A stretch of 64,000 nt of DNA from contig NC_088809.1 in NCBI RefSeq assembly GCF_011386835.1, forward strand, positions 25,427,067 to 25,491,066, in the 5' to 3' direction. Source of the stretch: Chrysemys picta bellii (taxonomy: Eukaryota > Chordata > Testudines > Emydidae). Position 1 is the stretch's first letter, and each line of letters begins with the position of its first letter. The notes beneath the pieces were generated by a model, which did not search any database, had not been told where the DNA came from, and worked only from the letters and a program-made list of their open reading frames with translations. Positions 1 to 9,248 of the stretch are shown in pieces. A program made the translations under genes and the position numbers.

Positions 1-283
1 ACCCCTTCCCTGGACTCTGCTGTTGAAGTCCCCAATCCTGTTTTTAGTGACTGCAATCGGTAGAGACCCTCCTGCTAGAGATCCCTGCCCCATGCTGCGG
101 AGGAAGGCGAAAAACCTCCAGAGGCTCAGCCAATCTGCCCTGGAGGAAAATTCCTTCCCGACCCCAAATGTGGCGATCAGTAAGACCCCGAGCATATAGG
201 CAAGAGTCTCCAGCCCGACCCCGTTAGCCATTATACTATTTACCCACCATTGCTTGGCTTTCCTTGACTACTATGTTTTACCA
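1..283 (-). mobile_element. CR1 3' UTR, truncated by window edge
   Basis: This follows the ORF2 stop on the minus strand. It matches the reverse complement of the 3' UTR of the plus-strand CR1 at 46115-46545 (shared text includes the TTTTCCTCCAGGG region and the CCTCCGCAGCRTGGGGC region). The extreme 3' tail lies outside the window. Confidence 0.8.
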
Positions 284-2695
284 TTAAACCATTCCCTCCA
301 TAAACGTATCTAACTTTATCTTAAAACCAGACAGGTCCGTCGCCCCCACCGTTTCCCTCGGTAGGCCGTTCCAATATTTCACCCCTCTGACGGTCAGAAA
401 CCTTCGTCTAATTTCAAGTCTGAACTTCCCCACGGCCAGTTTGTATCCACTCGTTCTGGTATCCACGTTAGTACTAAGCTGGAATAATTCTTCTCCCTCC
501 CTTGTATTAATCCCTCTAATATATTTAAAGATAGCAATCATATCCCCTCTCAGCCTTCGCTTTGTCAGACTAAACAACCCAAGCTCCTCTAGTCTCCTTT
601 CGTACGACAGCTTTTCCATTCCTCTGATCATCCTAGTGGCCCTTCTCTGCACCCGTTCCAGTTTGAGTTCATCTTTTTTAAACATGGGAGACCAGAACTG
701 CACACAGTACTCCAAATGAGGTCTCACCAGCGCCTTGTACAACGGAAGCAGGACCTCCTTATCCCTACTAGATATACCTCGCCTAATGCATCCCAAGACC
801 GCATTGGCTTTTTTCACCGCCACGTCACATTGTCGACTCATAGTCATCCTGCGGTCTACAAGAACCCCTAGGTCCTTCTCCTCTTCCGTTACTTCTAACC
901 AATGCGTCCCCATCTTGTAACTAAAATTGTTATTAGTCATCCCCAAATGCATCACCTTACACTTTTCACTATTAAATTTCATCTTATTTCTGATACTCCA
1001 ATTCACAAGCTCATTCAAGTCTCCCTGCAGGATATCCCTGTCCTCCTCCGAATTTACAACGCCTCCCACCTTCGTATCATCTGCAAATTTTATCAGCCCA
1101 CTCCTGCAATCGGTTCCGAGGTCAGTTATAAATAGATTAAATAAAATGGGTCCCAAAACCGAACCTTGAGGCACTCCACTAGTAACCTCCCTCCAACCCG
1201 ACAGTTCACCCTTTAATACAACCCGCTGCTTTCTCCCCAGTAACCAATTCCTTATCCACTTCTGGATTTTCATATCGATCCCCATGTTTTTCAGTTTAAC
1301 CAATAATTCCTCATGGGGTACAGTATCAAACGCTTTACTGAAATCCAGGTATATTAGGTCCACCGCATTTCCTTTATCTAATAAATCCGTTACTTTCTCA
1401 AAGAAGGAGATCAGATTCGTTTGGCACGATCTGCCCTTCGTAAAACCATGTTGTAATTTATCGCAATTGCCACTACCCTCCAGGTCCTCAACTAGTTTCT
1501 CTTTCAGAATTTTCTCTAACACCTTGCACACTACAGATGTTAGACTAACAGGCCTGTAGTTACCCGGATCACTTTTTTTCCCTTTCTTGAAAATAGGAAC
1601 CACATTAGCTATTCTCCAGTCTAACGGGACCACCCCCGAGTTTACAGATTCATTAAATATTATCGCTAACGGGCCTGCTATTTCCCGCGCCAATTCCTTC
1701 AATATTCTCGGATGTAGATCGTCCGGTCCTCCCGACTTAGCCCCATTAAGGCGTTCAAGTTTTGTTTCCACCTCGGATACGGTAATCCCCCATCCCGAAT
1801 GCCCCTCTATAGCGGTGCTAGTATCCCTAATACCTTCATTGGCCTCATTAAACACCGATGCAAAATATTCATTAAGATATTGCGCCATGCCTAGATTGTC
1901 TTTAATCTCCTCTCCGGCAATAGACTTCAGAGGTCCCACTTCTTCTTTCTTTGCTCTCTTCCTATTTATGTGGCTGTAAAACCTCTTACTATTGCTTTTA
2001 ATTCCCCTCGCTAGTTCCAACTCTACACGGCCTTTGGCCTTTCTCACACTATCTCTACATTCTCTGACTTCACTTAGGTACATTTCCTTACTGATCCCTC
2101 CCCTCTTCCACTCTTTATACGCTTTCTGTTTTTTCCTAATCGCCCCTTTGAGTCGGTCGCTCATCCAGCTCGGTCTAAATCTCTTGCTTAGTAATCTTTT
2201 TCCCTTTTTTGGAATACAGGCCTCCGACAGCTCATGCATCTTTAACTTAAAGTAATCCCAGGCTTCTTCTGCTTTTAAATCCATTAATACGTTTGCCCAA
2301 TCCACTTCCCTTACCAGTACCCTTAGTTTGTTAAAATTGGCCTTTTTAAAATTATAAACCCTAGTCTTTGATTTAGTTCTGTTACTCCTTCCGTGTATTT
2401 TAAACCGAATTAGCTCATGATCACTGGAGCCCAAATTGTCCCCTACTACCACTTCCTCAACAAGGTCCTCACTACTTGCCAGAATCAAATCTAAAATGGC
2501 CTCCCCCCTCGTCGGTTCAGTTACCACTTGATGGAGGAATTGATCAGCAAGCACTTCTAGGAACATCTGAGCCCTGTTATTGCTACTAGCATTTGTTCCC
2601 CAATCTATATCCGGGAAGTTAAAGTCCCCCATAATTACACAAAGCAACAGAGGGTCCTGTGGCACCTTTGAGACTAACAGAAGTACTGGGAGCAT
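284..2695 (-). CDS. CR1 ORF2 C-terminal part: end of endonuclease plus reverse transcriptase
   Basis: An 803-aa open frame. About its first 20 residues come from the 3' end of the inserted Penelope-like element; the real CR1 part starts at CVIMGDFNFPDIDW. SSDHELIRFK is the conserved EN C-terminal SDH motif. The RT domain follows: [29 protein letters not shown], the [11 protein letters not shown] motif (first catalytic Asp), [11 protein letters not shown] and the FADDTK active site. The C-terminal section includes LVRPHLEYC and VQRRATRMI and ends FMEGMV. It is uninterrupted from the insertion point to its stop at 284. Because the Penelope element separates it from the EN start, the whole ORF2 cannot be made from this locus. 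Confidence 0.9.
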   Translation of the reverse strand: MLPVLLLVSKVPQDPLLLCVIMGDFNFPDIDWGTNASSNNRAQMFLEVLADQFLHQVVTEPTRGEAILDLILASSEDLVEEVVVGDNLGSSDHELIRFKIHGRSNRTKSKTRVYNFKKANFNKLRVLVREVDWANVLMDLKAEEAWDYFKLKMHELSEACIPKKGKRLLSKRFRPSWMSDRLKGAIRKKQKAYKEWKRGGISKEMYLSEVRECRDSVRKAKGRVELELARGIKSNSKRFYSHINRKRAKKEEVGPLKSIAGEEIKDNLGMAQYLNEYFASVFNEANEGIRDTSTAIEGHSGWGITVSEVETKLERLNGAKSGGPDDLHPRILKELAREIAGPLAIIFNESVNSGVVPLDWRIANVVPIFKKGKKSDPGNYRPVSLTSVVCKVLEKILKEKLVEDLEGSGNCDKLQHGFTKGRSCQTNLISFFEKVTDLLDKGNAVDLIYLDFSKAFDTVPHEELLVKLKNMGIDMKIQKWIRNWLLGRKQRVVLKGELSGWREVTSGVPQGSVLGPILFNLFITDLGTDCRSGLIKFADDTKVGGVVNSEEDRDILQGDLNELVNWSIRNKMKFNSEKCKVMHLGMTNNNFSYKMGTHWLEVTEEEKDLGVLVDRRMTMSRQCDVAVKKANAVLGCIRRGISSRDKEVLLPLYKALVRPHLEYCVQFWSPMFKKDELKLERVQRRATRMIRGMEKLSYERRLEELGLFSLTKRRLRGDMIAIFKYIRGINTREGEELFQLSTNVDTRTSGYKLAVGKFRLEIRRRFLTVRGVKYWNGLPRETVGATDLSGFKIKLDTFMEGMV

Positions 2696-2728
2696 AAGCT
2701 TTCGTGGGTAAGAACCTCACTTCTTCAG
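2690..2728 (-). ncRNA. Hammerhead-ribozyme-like core in the PLE 3' region
   Basis: On the minus strand the sequence reads CTGAAGA, then a stem II hairpin (GTGAG against CCCAC with one mismatch), then GAAA and a tiny stem III (AGC, loop TTAT, GCT) followed by C. That is the order CUGANGA - stem II - GAAA - stem III - UH of a minimal hammerhead. Predicted cleavage is after the base at 2690. PLE terminal repeats are known to carry such ribozymes. Stem I is weak here (TACT against AGTA), and stem II has a mismatch, so activity is uncertain. Confidence 0.6.
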
Positions 2729-2793
2729 ATGCAAGTAATGGAAATCTCCAGAGGCAGGTATATATCAGTGTGGAGATAACGAGGTTAGTTCAA

Positions 2794-4212
2794 TCAGGGA
2801 GGGTGAGGTGCTCTGCTAGCAGTTGAGGTGTGAACACCAAGGGAGGAGAAACTGTTTCTGTAGTTGGATAGCCATTCACAGTCTTTGTTTAATCCTGATC
2901 TGATGGTGTCAAATTTACAAATGAACTGGAGCTCAGCAGTTTCTCTTTGGAGTCTGGTCCTGAAGTTTTTTTGCTGTAAGATGGCAACCTTTACATCTGC
3001 TATTGTGTGGCCAGGGAGGTTGAAGTGTTCTCCTACAGGTTTTTGTATATTGCCATTCCTGATATCTGACTTGTGTCCATTTATCCTCTTGCGTAGTGAC
3101 TGTCCAGTTTGGCCAATGTACATAGCAGAGGGGCATTGCTGGCATATGATGGCATATATAACATTGGTGGACGTGCAGGTGAATGAGCCGGTGATGGTGT
3201 AGCTGATCTGGTTAGGTCCAGTGATGGTGTTGCTGGTGTAGATATGTGGGCAGAGTTGGCATCGAGGTTTGTTGCATGGGTTGGTTCCTGAGTTAGAGTT
3301 GTTATGGTGCGGTCCGTGGTTGCTGGTGAGAATATGTTTAAGGTTGGCAGGTTGTCTGTGGGCGAGGACTGGCCTGCCTCCCAAGGTCTGTGAAAGTGAG
3401 GGATCATTGTCCAGGATGGGTTGTAGATCACTGATGATGCGTTGGAGAGGTTTAAGCTGAGGACTGTAGGTGATGGCCAGTGGAGTTCTGTTGGTTTCTC
3501 TTCTGGGCCTGTCTTGTAGCAGGAGGCTTCTGGGTACACGTCTGGCTCTGTTGATTTGTTTCTTTATTTCCTTGTGTGGGTATTGTAGTTTTGAGAATGC
3601 TTGGTGAAGATCTTGTAGGTGTTGGTCTCTGTCTGAGGGGTTGGAGCAGATGCGATTGTACCTCAGTGCTTGGCTGTAGACGATGGATCGTGTGGTGTGA
3701 CCGGGGTGGAAGCTGGAGGCATGAAGGTAGGCGTAGCGGTCGGTGGGTTTTCGGTATAGGGTGGTGTTAATGTGGCCATCGCTTATTTGTACGGTGGTGT
3801 CCAGGAAGTGGACCTCCCGTGTAGATTGGTCCAGGCTGAGGTTGATGGTGGGGTGGAAGCTGTTGAAAGCATGGTGGAATTCTTCCAGGGCCTCCTTCCC
3901 ATGGGTCCAGATGATGAAGATGTCATCAATATAGCGTAGGTAGAGAAGGGGCATGAGTGGACGGGAGCTGAGGAAGCGTTGTTCCAGGTCAGCCATAAAA
4001 ATGTTGGCATATTGTGGGGCCATGCGAGTGCCCATAGCGGTGCCACTGGTCTGGAGGTATATATTGTCACCAAATTTGAAATAATTGTGCGTGAGGATAA
4101 AGTCACAGAGCTCAGCAATAAGTTGTGCTGTGTCATCATCAGGGATACTGTTCCTGACAGCTTGTATTCCATCTGTATGTGGGATGTTTGTGTAGAGAGC
4201 CTCTACATCCAT
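2794..4212 (-). CDS. Penelope-like RT + GIY-YIG endonuclease polyprotein (N-terminally truncated)
   Basis: A 472-aa open frame. The RT part has DVEALYTNIPHTDG, TAMGTRMAPQYANIFM, the catalytic YIDDIFIIW and HFLDTTVQ, then YRKPTDR, which is conserved in Penelope-like RTs. A Cys cluster (CNKPRCQLC) forms the linker. The C-terminal GIY-YIG nuclease shows VIYAIIC, then MYIGQTGQSLRKRINGHKSDI with the catalytic Arg, and GEHFNLPGH. This architecture defines endonuclease-positive PLEs. The frame is intact but lacks the N-terminal RT region; the coding frame continues past the first Met to the insertion boundary near 4340. No cellular function is expected. Confidence 0.9.
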   Translation of the reverse strand: MDVEALYTNIPHTDGIQAVRNSIPDDDTAQLIAELCDFILTHNYFKFGDNIYLQTSGTAMGTRMAPQYANIFMADLEQRFLSSRPLMPLLYLRYIDDIFIIWTHGKEALEEFHHAFNSFHPTINLSLDQSTREVHFLDTTVQISDGHINTTLYRKPTDRYAYLHASSFHPGHTTRSIVYSQALRYNRICSNPSDRDQHLQDLHQAFSKLQYPHKEIKKQINRARRVPRSLLLQDRPRRETNRTPLAITYSPQLKPLQRIISDLQPILDNDPSLSQTLGGRPVLAHRQPANLKHILTSNHGPHHNNSNSGTNPCNKPRCQLCPHIYTSNTITGPNQISYTITGSFTCTSTNVIYAIICQQCPSAMYIGQTGQSLRKRINGHKSDIRNGNIQKPVGEHFNLPGHTIADVKVAILQQKNFRTRLQRETAELQFICKFDTIRSGLNKDCEWLSNYRNSFSSLGVHTSTASRAPHPP

Positions 4213-4340
4213 GGTGGCTAGGATGGTGTTTTCTGGGAGGTCACCAATGCATTGTAGTTTCCTCAGGAAATCTGTGGTGTCACGGAGATAGCTGGGAGTG
4301 CTGGTGGCGTAGGGTCTGAGTAGGGATTACACAGGGATTA

Positions 4341-4950
4341 CATAATTACACAGTTTCTGTTAGTAATTACTTCTCTAAACACATTAAATAGTTCCTTATC
4401 CATATCCTGGGTCGATCCCGGCGGTCTATAGCACACTCCAAGCACTATCCCCGGAGAGGCTCTAGTAGTCCTATTACCCAGTGTGAGTATTGCCCAGACA
4501 GACTCTGTGTTATCTAATCCATCCACTATTATTTCTTTACAGTTTATTTCACTATTGACATACAAGGCCACCCCCCCCACCTTTACCTTTGTTCCGGTCT
4601 TTCCTAAACAGCGCATACCCCTCCATACCTGTGTTCCAGTCTTGACTGCCATTCCACCACGTTTCCGTTATTCCTACGATATCCGGTTTCAGTTCCTGGA
4701 CCAAGAGCTCCAATTCCTCCATTTTATTACCTAGGCTTCTGGCATTGGTGTATAAACACCCTAATGTATGTCGTTTAGCCCGTCTCCCATTAGCAGCACT
4801 ATATGTTGCGGGCCTCCTTGTGTCCGTCCCCCCTGTCCTTCCTATGTCCAATCTCATCTCCCCGGCTATGTCTCCTCTCCTTTTACTCACCTTTTCCATA
4901 CTGGAATCTGGCGTGGAGATTAACTGTGCATCTCCCAACCGTCTCCCCAA
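4341..4950 (-). pseudogene. CR1 ORF2 N-terminal part (APE-type endonuclease), frameshifted
   Basis: The first frame (4950-4552) carries the EN start CLYTNARSLGNK and the GITETWW motif, then reads into a stop after a glycine run. The second frame (4652-4338) resumes with VALYVNSEINC and LGVCYRPPGS, as expected for CR1 EN. The switch lies on a run of eight C at 4571-4578 on the plus strand. Seven would keep the frame, so this copy has gained one base there. The frame is then cut by the Penelope-like insertion, exactly at the residues NCVIM that precede GDFNF in the downstream piece. Confidence 0.85.
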
Positions 4951-4955
4951 ACTTC

Positions 4956-6182
4956 CTAGTTTAAAGCTCTTTTGATTAGATGAGCCAGCCTCCCTCCCAG
5001 AAGTCTATTTCCTTCCCTACTCAGGTGAAGCCCATCCCGCGAGAACAGGTGTCTGTCCCCGAAAGCCTCCCAGTGGCCATACATCCCAAAGCCCTCCTTA
5101 TAGCACCACTCCCTTAGCCAACTATTTATTCTCACAATCCTATCAGCCCTTTGCTGCCCTTCCCTCGGAACGGGCAGAATCCCACTAAAGATAATCTGAG
5201 CCTCTATCTCCTTGAGCGTCTTCCCCAGCATGGCATAATCTCCCTTGATCCTCTCTAACGAGAACCTAGCCGTGTCATTCGTTCCCACATGAAGGATTAT
5301 CAAGGGGTTCTTATCTGCTCCTTTTAGGATCCTTTTCAACCGCAGGTCCACATCGCGTATCTTTGCGCCCGGGAGACAGCACACCCTTCTGTTCTCCGGG
5401 TCCGCCCTGGTCACAGGCCTGTCCAATCTCCTCAGTAAAGAGTCTCCAATCACATACACCTGCCGTTGCCTGGCAACAGTGCGATCTAGTAATCTAGTCT
5501 CCGATCCCTCTAGTCCTGACCTGTGCCTGTTCCTATCTTCCCTTATGCTCCCCCTTATGCCTTCCTGAATCCTCCTGGGGCCCAGAATTGGTGCTGTCTC
5601 CATCAACTCCTCCCCTCTCTCTCTTGGACTAGCTGCTCTTCTCTTCTTCCTCACCCTCCCACCTTCAGTCGCCACCTGCTGCCCCTCCACCTCGCTATCC
5701 AAACACTCGAACCTATTCCTGAGTTCTATTCCCCCCTCACTGGCCCTTCTTTTCCTTGGCCTACTTCTCACGGTCACATGCTTCCACTGCCCTTGTTCTC
5801 CCCGCTCCATTCCCCTCTCACCGTCCTCTACCTCTGCCTCTACCTCTGCCACAGGGCATTCTCCTTCAGCCCCCCCTTGCCTTTCCTCCATCAGCTGCTC
5901 AAACCCCCGCCTAAACTCCACCAGGGTATCTACCTGCATCTGCAGCCCCTTAATCTTTTCCTCCAGTAACACTATCAGGCGACACTTCATACACACATAC
6001 CTTAGTTCCAGGTCTCCTGCTAGGACTATATACATACCACAGCTCCCACATGTCGCCATCTGCATTCTGTCTGCTGCTGCTGATTGGCTCATGGCTGCTG
6101 CGGTCTCTGCCCACGACACCTGGGGGAATGGAGTACAGAACACACCGCGCCCTCCTGCCTCCCCCTGCGAACTCCCTCTCAA
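4956..6182 (-). CDS. CR1 ORF1: zinc-finger-like N-terminus plus SGNH/GDSL esterase domain
   Basis: An open frame of 408 aa. Residues about 45-67 hold paired cysteines (CGSCGMY then VCMKC), a probable zinc-binding knuckle. A short coiled-coil-like stretch follows (LLEEKIKGLQMQVDTLVEF), then a basic, charged linker. The C-terminal part (about 240-405) is an SGNH hydrolase: block I GDSLLRRL, a central HVGTNDT (block III, catalytic Asn) and DGLHLS near the end (catalytic Asp/His). This ORF1 esterase is a known CR1 feature; its proposed role is in nucleic-acid or membrane handling during retrotransposition. No stop or frameshift interrupts it. The true start may be a Met further in, such as the one before SQSAAADRM. 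It ends just upstream of the ORF2 reading region. Confidence 0.88.
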   Translation of the reverse strand: MRGSSQGEAGGRGVFCTPFPQVSWAETAAAMSQSAAADRMQMATCGSCGMYIVLAGDLELRYVCMKCRLIVLLEEKIKGLQMQVDTLVEFRRGFEQLMEERQGGAEGECPVAEVEAEVEDGERGMERGEQGQWKHVTVRSRPRKRRASEGGIELRNRFECLDSEVEGQQVATEGGRVRKKRRAASPRERGEELMETAPILGPRRIQEGIRGSIREDRNRHRSGLEGSETRLLDRTVARQRQVYVIGDSLLRRLDRPVTRADPENRRVCCLPGAKIRDVDLRLKRILKGADKNPLIILHVGTNDTARFSLERIKGDYAMLGKTLKEIEAQIIFSGILPVPREGQQRADRIVRINSWLREWCYKEGFGMYGHWEAFGDRHLFSRDGLHLSREGNRLLGGRLAHLIKRALN

Positions 6183-6607
6183 ACTCCCCTGTTACATGCT
6201 AAGGTATCTTCCCTCATCCAGTCTCCCATCCCCCAATTCAGACCATCCTAGCCACACTCCCCTGCAACCTTCCCAGCCAACACTCCCCACTCAGCATTCA
6301 AAGACCACATTAAGAACAGTCCCAGTTCGTCACACCTATATCCTCCCAATAGCTATTTTGAACTATCCAGCTTTTAGTGGGTAGACTGAGTGCTCTGGGC
6401 TAATGCTTTTACCCCTAGCAAGCCCACGGTAGGAAAGGAAGCCCAAAGGGGAAATGGCTTGCCCTTTCCAGAGAGCTCACTGGTGAAACTTCACCCTTCT
6501 GTGCACTGGTTCATTGACTGGGAGCGAAATCCCCTTGTGATGTTCTCACATTGGTGGTCCTTGCCCAGTTGCATGGATTGGTTAATCTTAGCAGGAGCAG
6601 CAGGAGT

Positions 6608-6790
6608 GGGGAGGGATAGCTCAGTGGTTTGAGCATTGGCCTGTTAAACCCAGGGTTGTGAGTTCAATCCTTGAGGGGCCCTTAGGGATCTTGGGCAAAA
6701 TCAGTACTTGGTCCTGCTAGTAAAGGCAGGGGGCTAGACTCAATGACCTTTCAAGGTCCCTTCCAGTTCTAGGAGATAGGATATCTCCAT
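6608..6790 (+). mobile_element. tRNA-derived SINE, tail type 1
   Basis: The tRNA-like head has A-box TAGCTCAGTGGTTTGAG and B-box GGTTGTGAGTTCAATCC. The tail contains CTGCTAGTAAAGGCAGGGGG, then ACTCAATGACCTTTCAAGG and TTCCAGTTCTAGGAGATAGG. The same tail is present in the copies at 17798 and 33016. Confidence 0.88.
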
Positions 6791-8439
6791 TAATATTTTC
6801 CTAGCAGGAAGAGAGGCAGCCATGCCACCTAACTCCATGCAGAGCCTGGGCTGAGGGATTTGCTGCTGTGAGAGCTGCAGATCGGAGAAAGATCACCTCT
6901 CCTCTCCATTAGTTATCTGGGCAGCTCCTGCCAGTGAGTGGGATGGGCTGGTAACACTGTATTGCTAGTGCCTGGGCTGTGTGTGCTGAGGAGGCCCTCA
7001 GTGGAATAAGTTGCTCATGTGTCATTCATGCTTATTAATATTTCAGAGTCCAGGCCCCACTGCTGGGCACATAAGCTCTCTGCGGATGCCGTGATGGCTG
7101 TGAATGCCAATGGGGTCCTGTCCTCATTTGTGCTCGTTTCCCCCAAAGAACAACCATTGGTGGGGAGTGGCGTTCTGGGGGCTGGGAGCAGGATTTTGTG
7201 TCTGTGGCTGCATTAGCTGGGTTCTAGGGCTGGGAGAGGCATTACAGGTGGCTTTGGGGCCAGCCAGGCTAGTGATGGATTGGCAGCAGGGAACTCCTGT
7301 TGCCCGGCTGGTGGCCATACAGCGACAGTAACGGGCACTGCAGGCACTAGTGCCTGCTCAGTAACCATTGGTGCTGCTGTCAGTGACACATGCCAGCAAC
7401 CACACCCCAGCTTGGAGCACGCCCCTGGCCCAGTGCCAGCTGCCCCTGCACAAGGCTAACTGGAAACCCTGCAAGAATCGCTGTCGTCCTCAGACAATGG
7501 GGACTGAGGAATAGCCGGCTCCTGGCTGCCGGCCTCACTCGCACATCAGAGGACGGGTCAGGGCTCTCGAGTAATGGATGGCCTGGTTGTTCCCGGGTGA
7601 TGAGAACAGCACCCAGCTCGTCATGGTGATCTGATTATTCCCAAGCGTGTGGCTCCTGGCAGTACGCTGATCCTGAGTGGTCAGCACGTCACCCCCAGCA
7701 CTGGCTGCCTGGCAGGGCGAGGCTAGAGTCAGTGACCACACTCTGCTTGGACATCAGTGTGCTGGGTCAAGCTGGCCACTGCCTGGGCTTGTTGCCCCAG
7801 ACTGTGGGTTTGGAACTGGCCTTTCACACGCTAGCGGAGTCCCCACTTCATTGGCGTCATGAGCACAAAAGTGCAGCTGGCAGAGAAAAGTGGCTGCCGA
7901 CAGCAATGAGGTGCTGGCAACAGCACAGGCAGTCTGTACAGATGTGTGTAAAGTTAATCACATGCACCTCTTCAGGCTCAGCACCTGACGCCGTCCCCCT
8001 CCAAGCCTGAACAGCCCCCGTTTCCCTTTCTCTCATCAGTGTGACCCCAAATATTTCCATTTCTGGGGATGTTTTGCAAATGCAACAGTAACTGGGTTCT
8101 GTCCAGAGATGTCCCTCCTGTGAGGCGCAGAGCCGAAATCAGAGGTACACCAGCAGCGCCAGGCAATTTGAAACTCCTCTGTGTTGTAATTGGCTGCCAG
8201 TCTCCTGGCTGCTTGAGACTGACCAAGGCTGGCGTGGGAGTAACACGCTGACTCTTAAAAAATACAATTCACTGTGTTAGTGTCCAGCTGGATTCAGGAG
8301 TGCCAACCTGACTCTTGAACCCCAATCAAAATTGCCTCGTCTTTTTGATCCAGTTGATGTTGCTTTTTAACTTGCTTTAAAAACTGCATTTAAACGCACA
8401 TTAATAAATATCATTAGTGGATAATGGTGCAAAGCAGGC
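6791..8439. other. Intergenic, nothing recognised
   Basis: Only short chance open frames. I see no splice-bounded conserved peptide, no RNA gene and no repeat that I can name. Confidence 0.5.
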
Positions 8440-8600
8440 GGCATGATCCTGCAGCCAGGGCACTGAATGGGACTCTGGAGACCTGGATTCTGGTCCTGGC
8501 TCTGTCCCTGACCCCTGGGTGACCTTGGCCAAGTCCCTTCACCTCTCCTGGGTATCGTTCTGTAACCACATTGTACCGCTCTGTGAGGGCCTCAGGGAGC
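8440..8600 (+). mobile_element. MIR-type SINE relic
   Basis: Contains the typical MIR core: GAGACCTGGATTCTGGTCC, GGCTCTGTCCCTGAC, GTGACCTTGGCCAAGTCC and CTTCACCTCTCC. It is old and diverged. Confidence 0.7.
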
Positions 8601-9073
8601 GTTTGCTGGCTCTCTGGGCAGGCAGACTAGATGCCCAGGCACTCCAGGAATCCCTGGTCCCCTACTGGCTCTAGCTGGATGATGTGGGCTGGGTCAATCC
8701 ACTAGAACATGGTGCAAGAAATGTGGCCTAACTCAAGCCTAGAATAGTTGTTTTAACCTTTTATTACCCCTTCTGCACAGGCCAGATAAACTCTACTGAG
8801 CTGAGACCAGAGGTCCTTAGACAAGGATAACATCCCTGGCCACATGCCTTGTGAGCATGTTCACTAGAGTTGCGGGGTTATGAGGTAACCAGCTTCCGGG
8901 GGGGGGGGCAATTTCCCTCCCAACCCCAGTACTTGGCTCATACCCCAAGTCAGAGAGTTTCAGTCCCTTCCTAGCTCTTGTTTGGGTTTGAGTATTTACT
9001 GTTGTAAGTGTATAGGCTTGTCCTCCATAGAACTCTCCAATCCCTTCTTGAACCCTGCTGTGCTTTCATAACA

Positions 9074-9248
9074 TATAGAATCTCAGGGTTGGAAGGGACG
9101 TCCAGAGGTCATCTAGTCCAACCCCCTGCTCAAAGCAGGACCAATCCCCAGACAGATTTTTGCCCCAAATCCCTAAATGGCCCTCTCAAGGATTGAACTC
9201 ACAACCCTGGGTTTAGCAGGCCAATGTTCAAACCACTGAGCTATTCAT
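9074..9248 (-). mobile_element. tRNA-derived SINE, tail type 2 (CR1-like tail)
   Basis: On the plus strand the tail comes first (AGAATCTCAGGGTTGGAAGG, ATCTAGTCCAACCCCCTGCT), then the B-box (GGATTGAACTCACAACC) and the A-box (CAAACCACTGAGCTA). The 5' end is mutated (CTATTCATGG for CTATCCCTCC). Confidence 0.87.

Larger units (their letters stand above)
2642..4340 (-). mobile_element. Penelope-like element (PLE), 5'-truncated, inserted in CR1 ORF2
   Basis: About 1.7 kb inserted into CR1 ORF2. It is flanked by a perfect 12-bp duplication, cataattacaca, at 2630-2641 and 4341-4352. The element encodes a Penelope-type RT joined to a GIY-YIG endonuclease. Reading on the minus strand, the RT frame is open right up to the 5' junction (LRPYATSTPSYLRDTTDF before the first Met), so the element is 5'-truncated within RT. 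The 3' end (2642-2790 on the plus strand) carries a hammerhead-ribozyme-like core. Confidence 0.9.
1..6334 (-). mobile_element. CR1 non-LTR retrotransposon, nearly full length, with nested Penelope-like insertion
   Basis: A CR1-family LINE read right to left. From 5' to 3' (descending coordinates) it has a short 5' region (6334-6183), ORF1 with an SGNH hydrolase domain (6182-4956), ORF2 endonuclease (about 4950-4341), an unrelated insertion (2642-4340), the rest of ORF2 (about 2640-284) and a 3' UTR that runs off the left edge of the window. The copy at 45322-46545 shows the missing 3' end. Most vertebrate CR1 copies are heavily 5'-truncated, so two large ORFs in one copy suggest a fairly young insertion. 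The known break is a homopolymer frameshift at 4571-4578. The 5' end is placed where similarity to an LTR begins (see findings); it could lie a little further right. Confidence 0.9.

Noticed and set aside
6608..6680. A real tRNA gene
   Set aside because: The A and B boxes belong to a SINE head: five copies share it with an attached LINE-type tail, and the cloverleaf is degraded.
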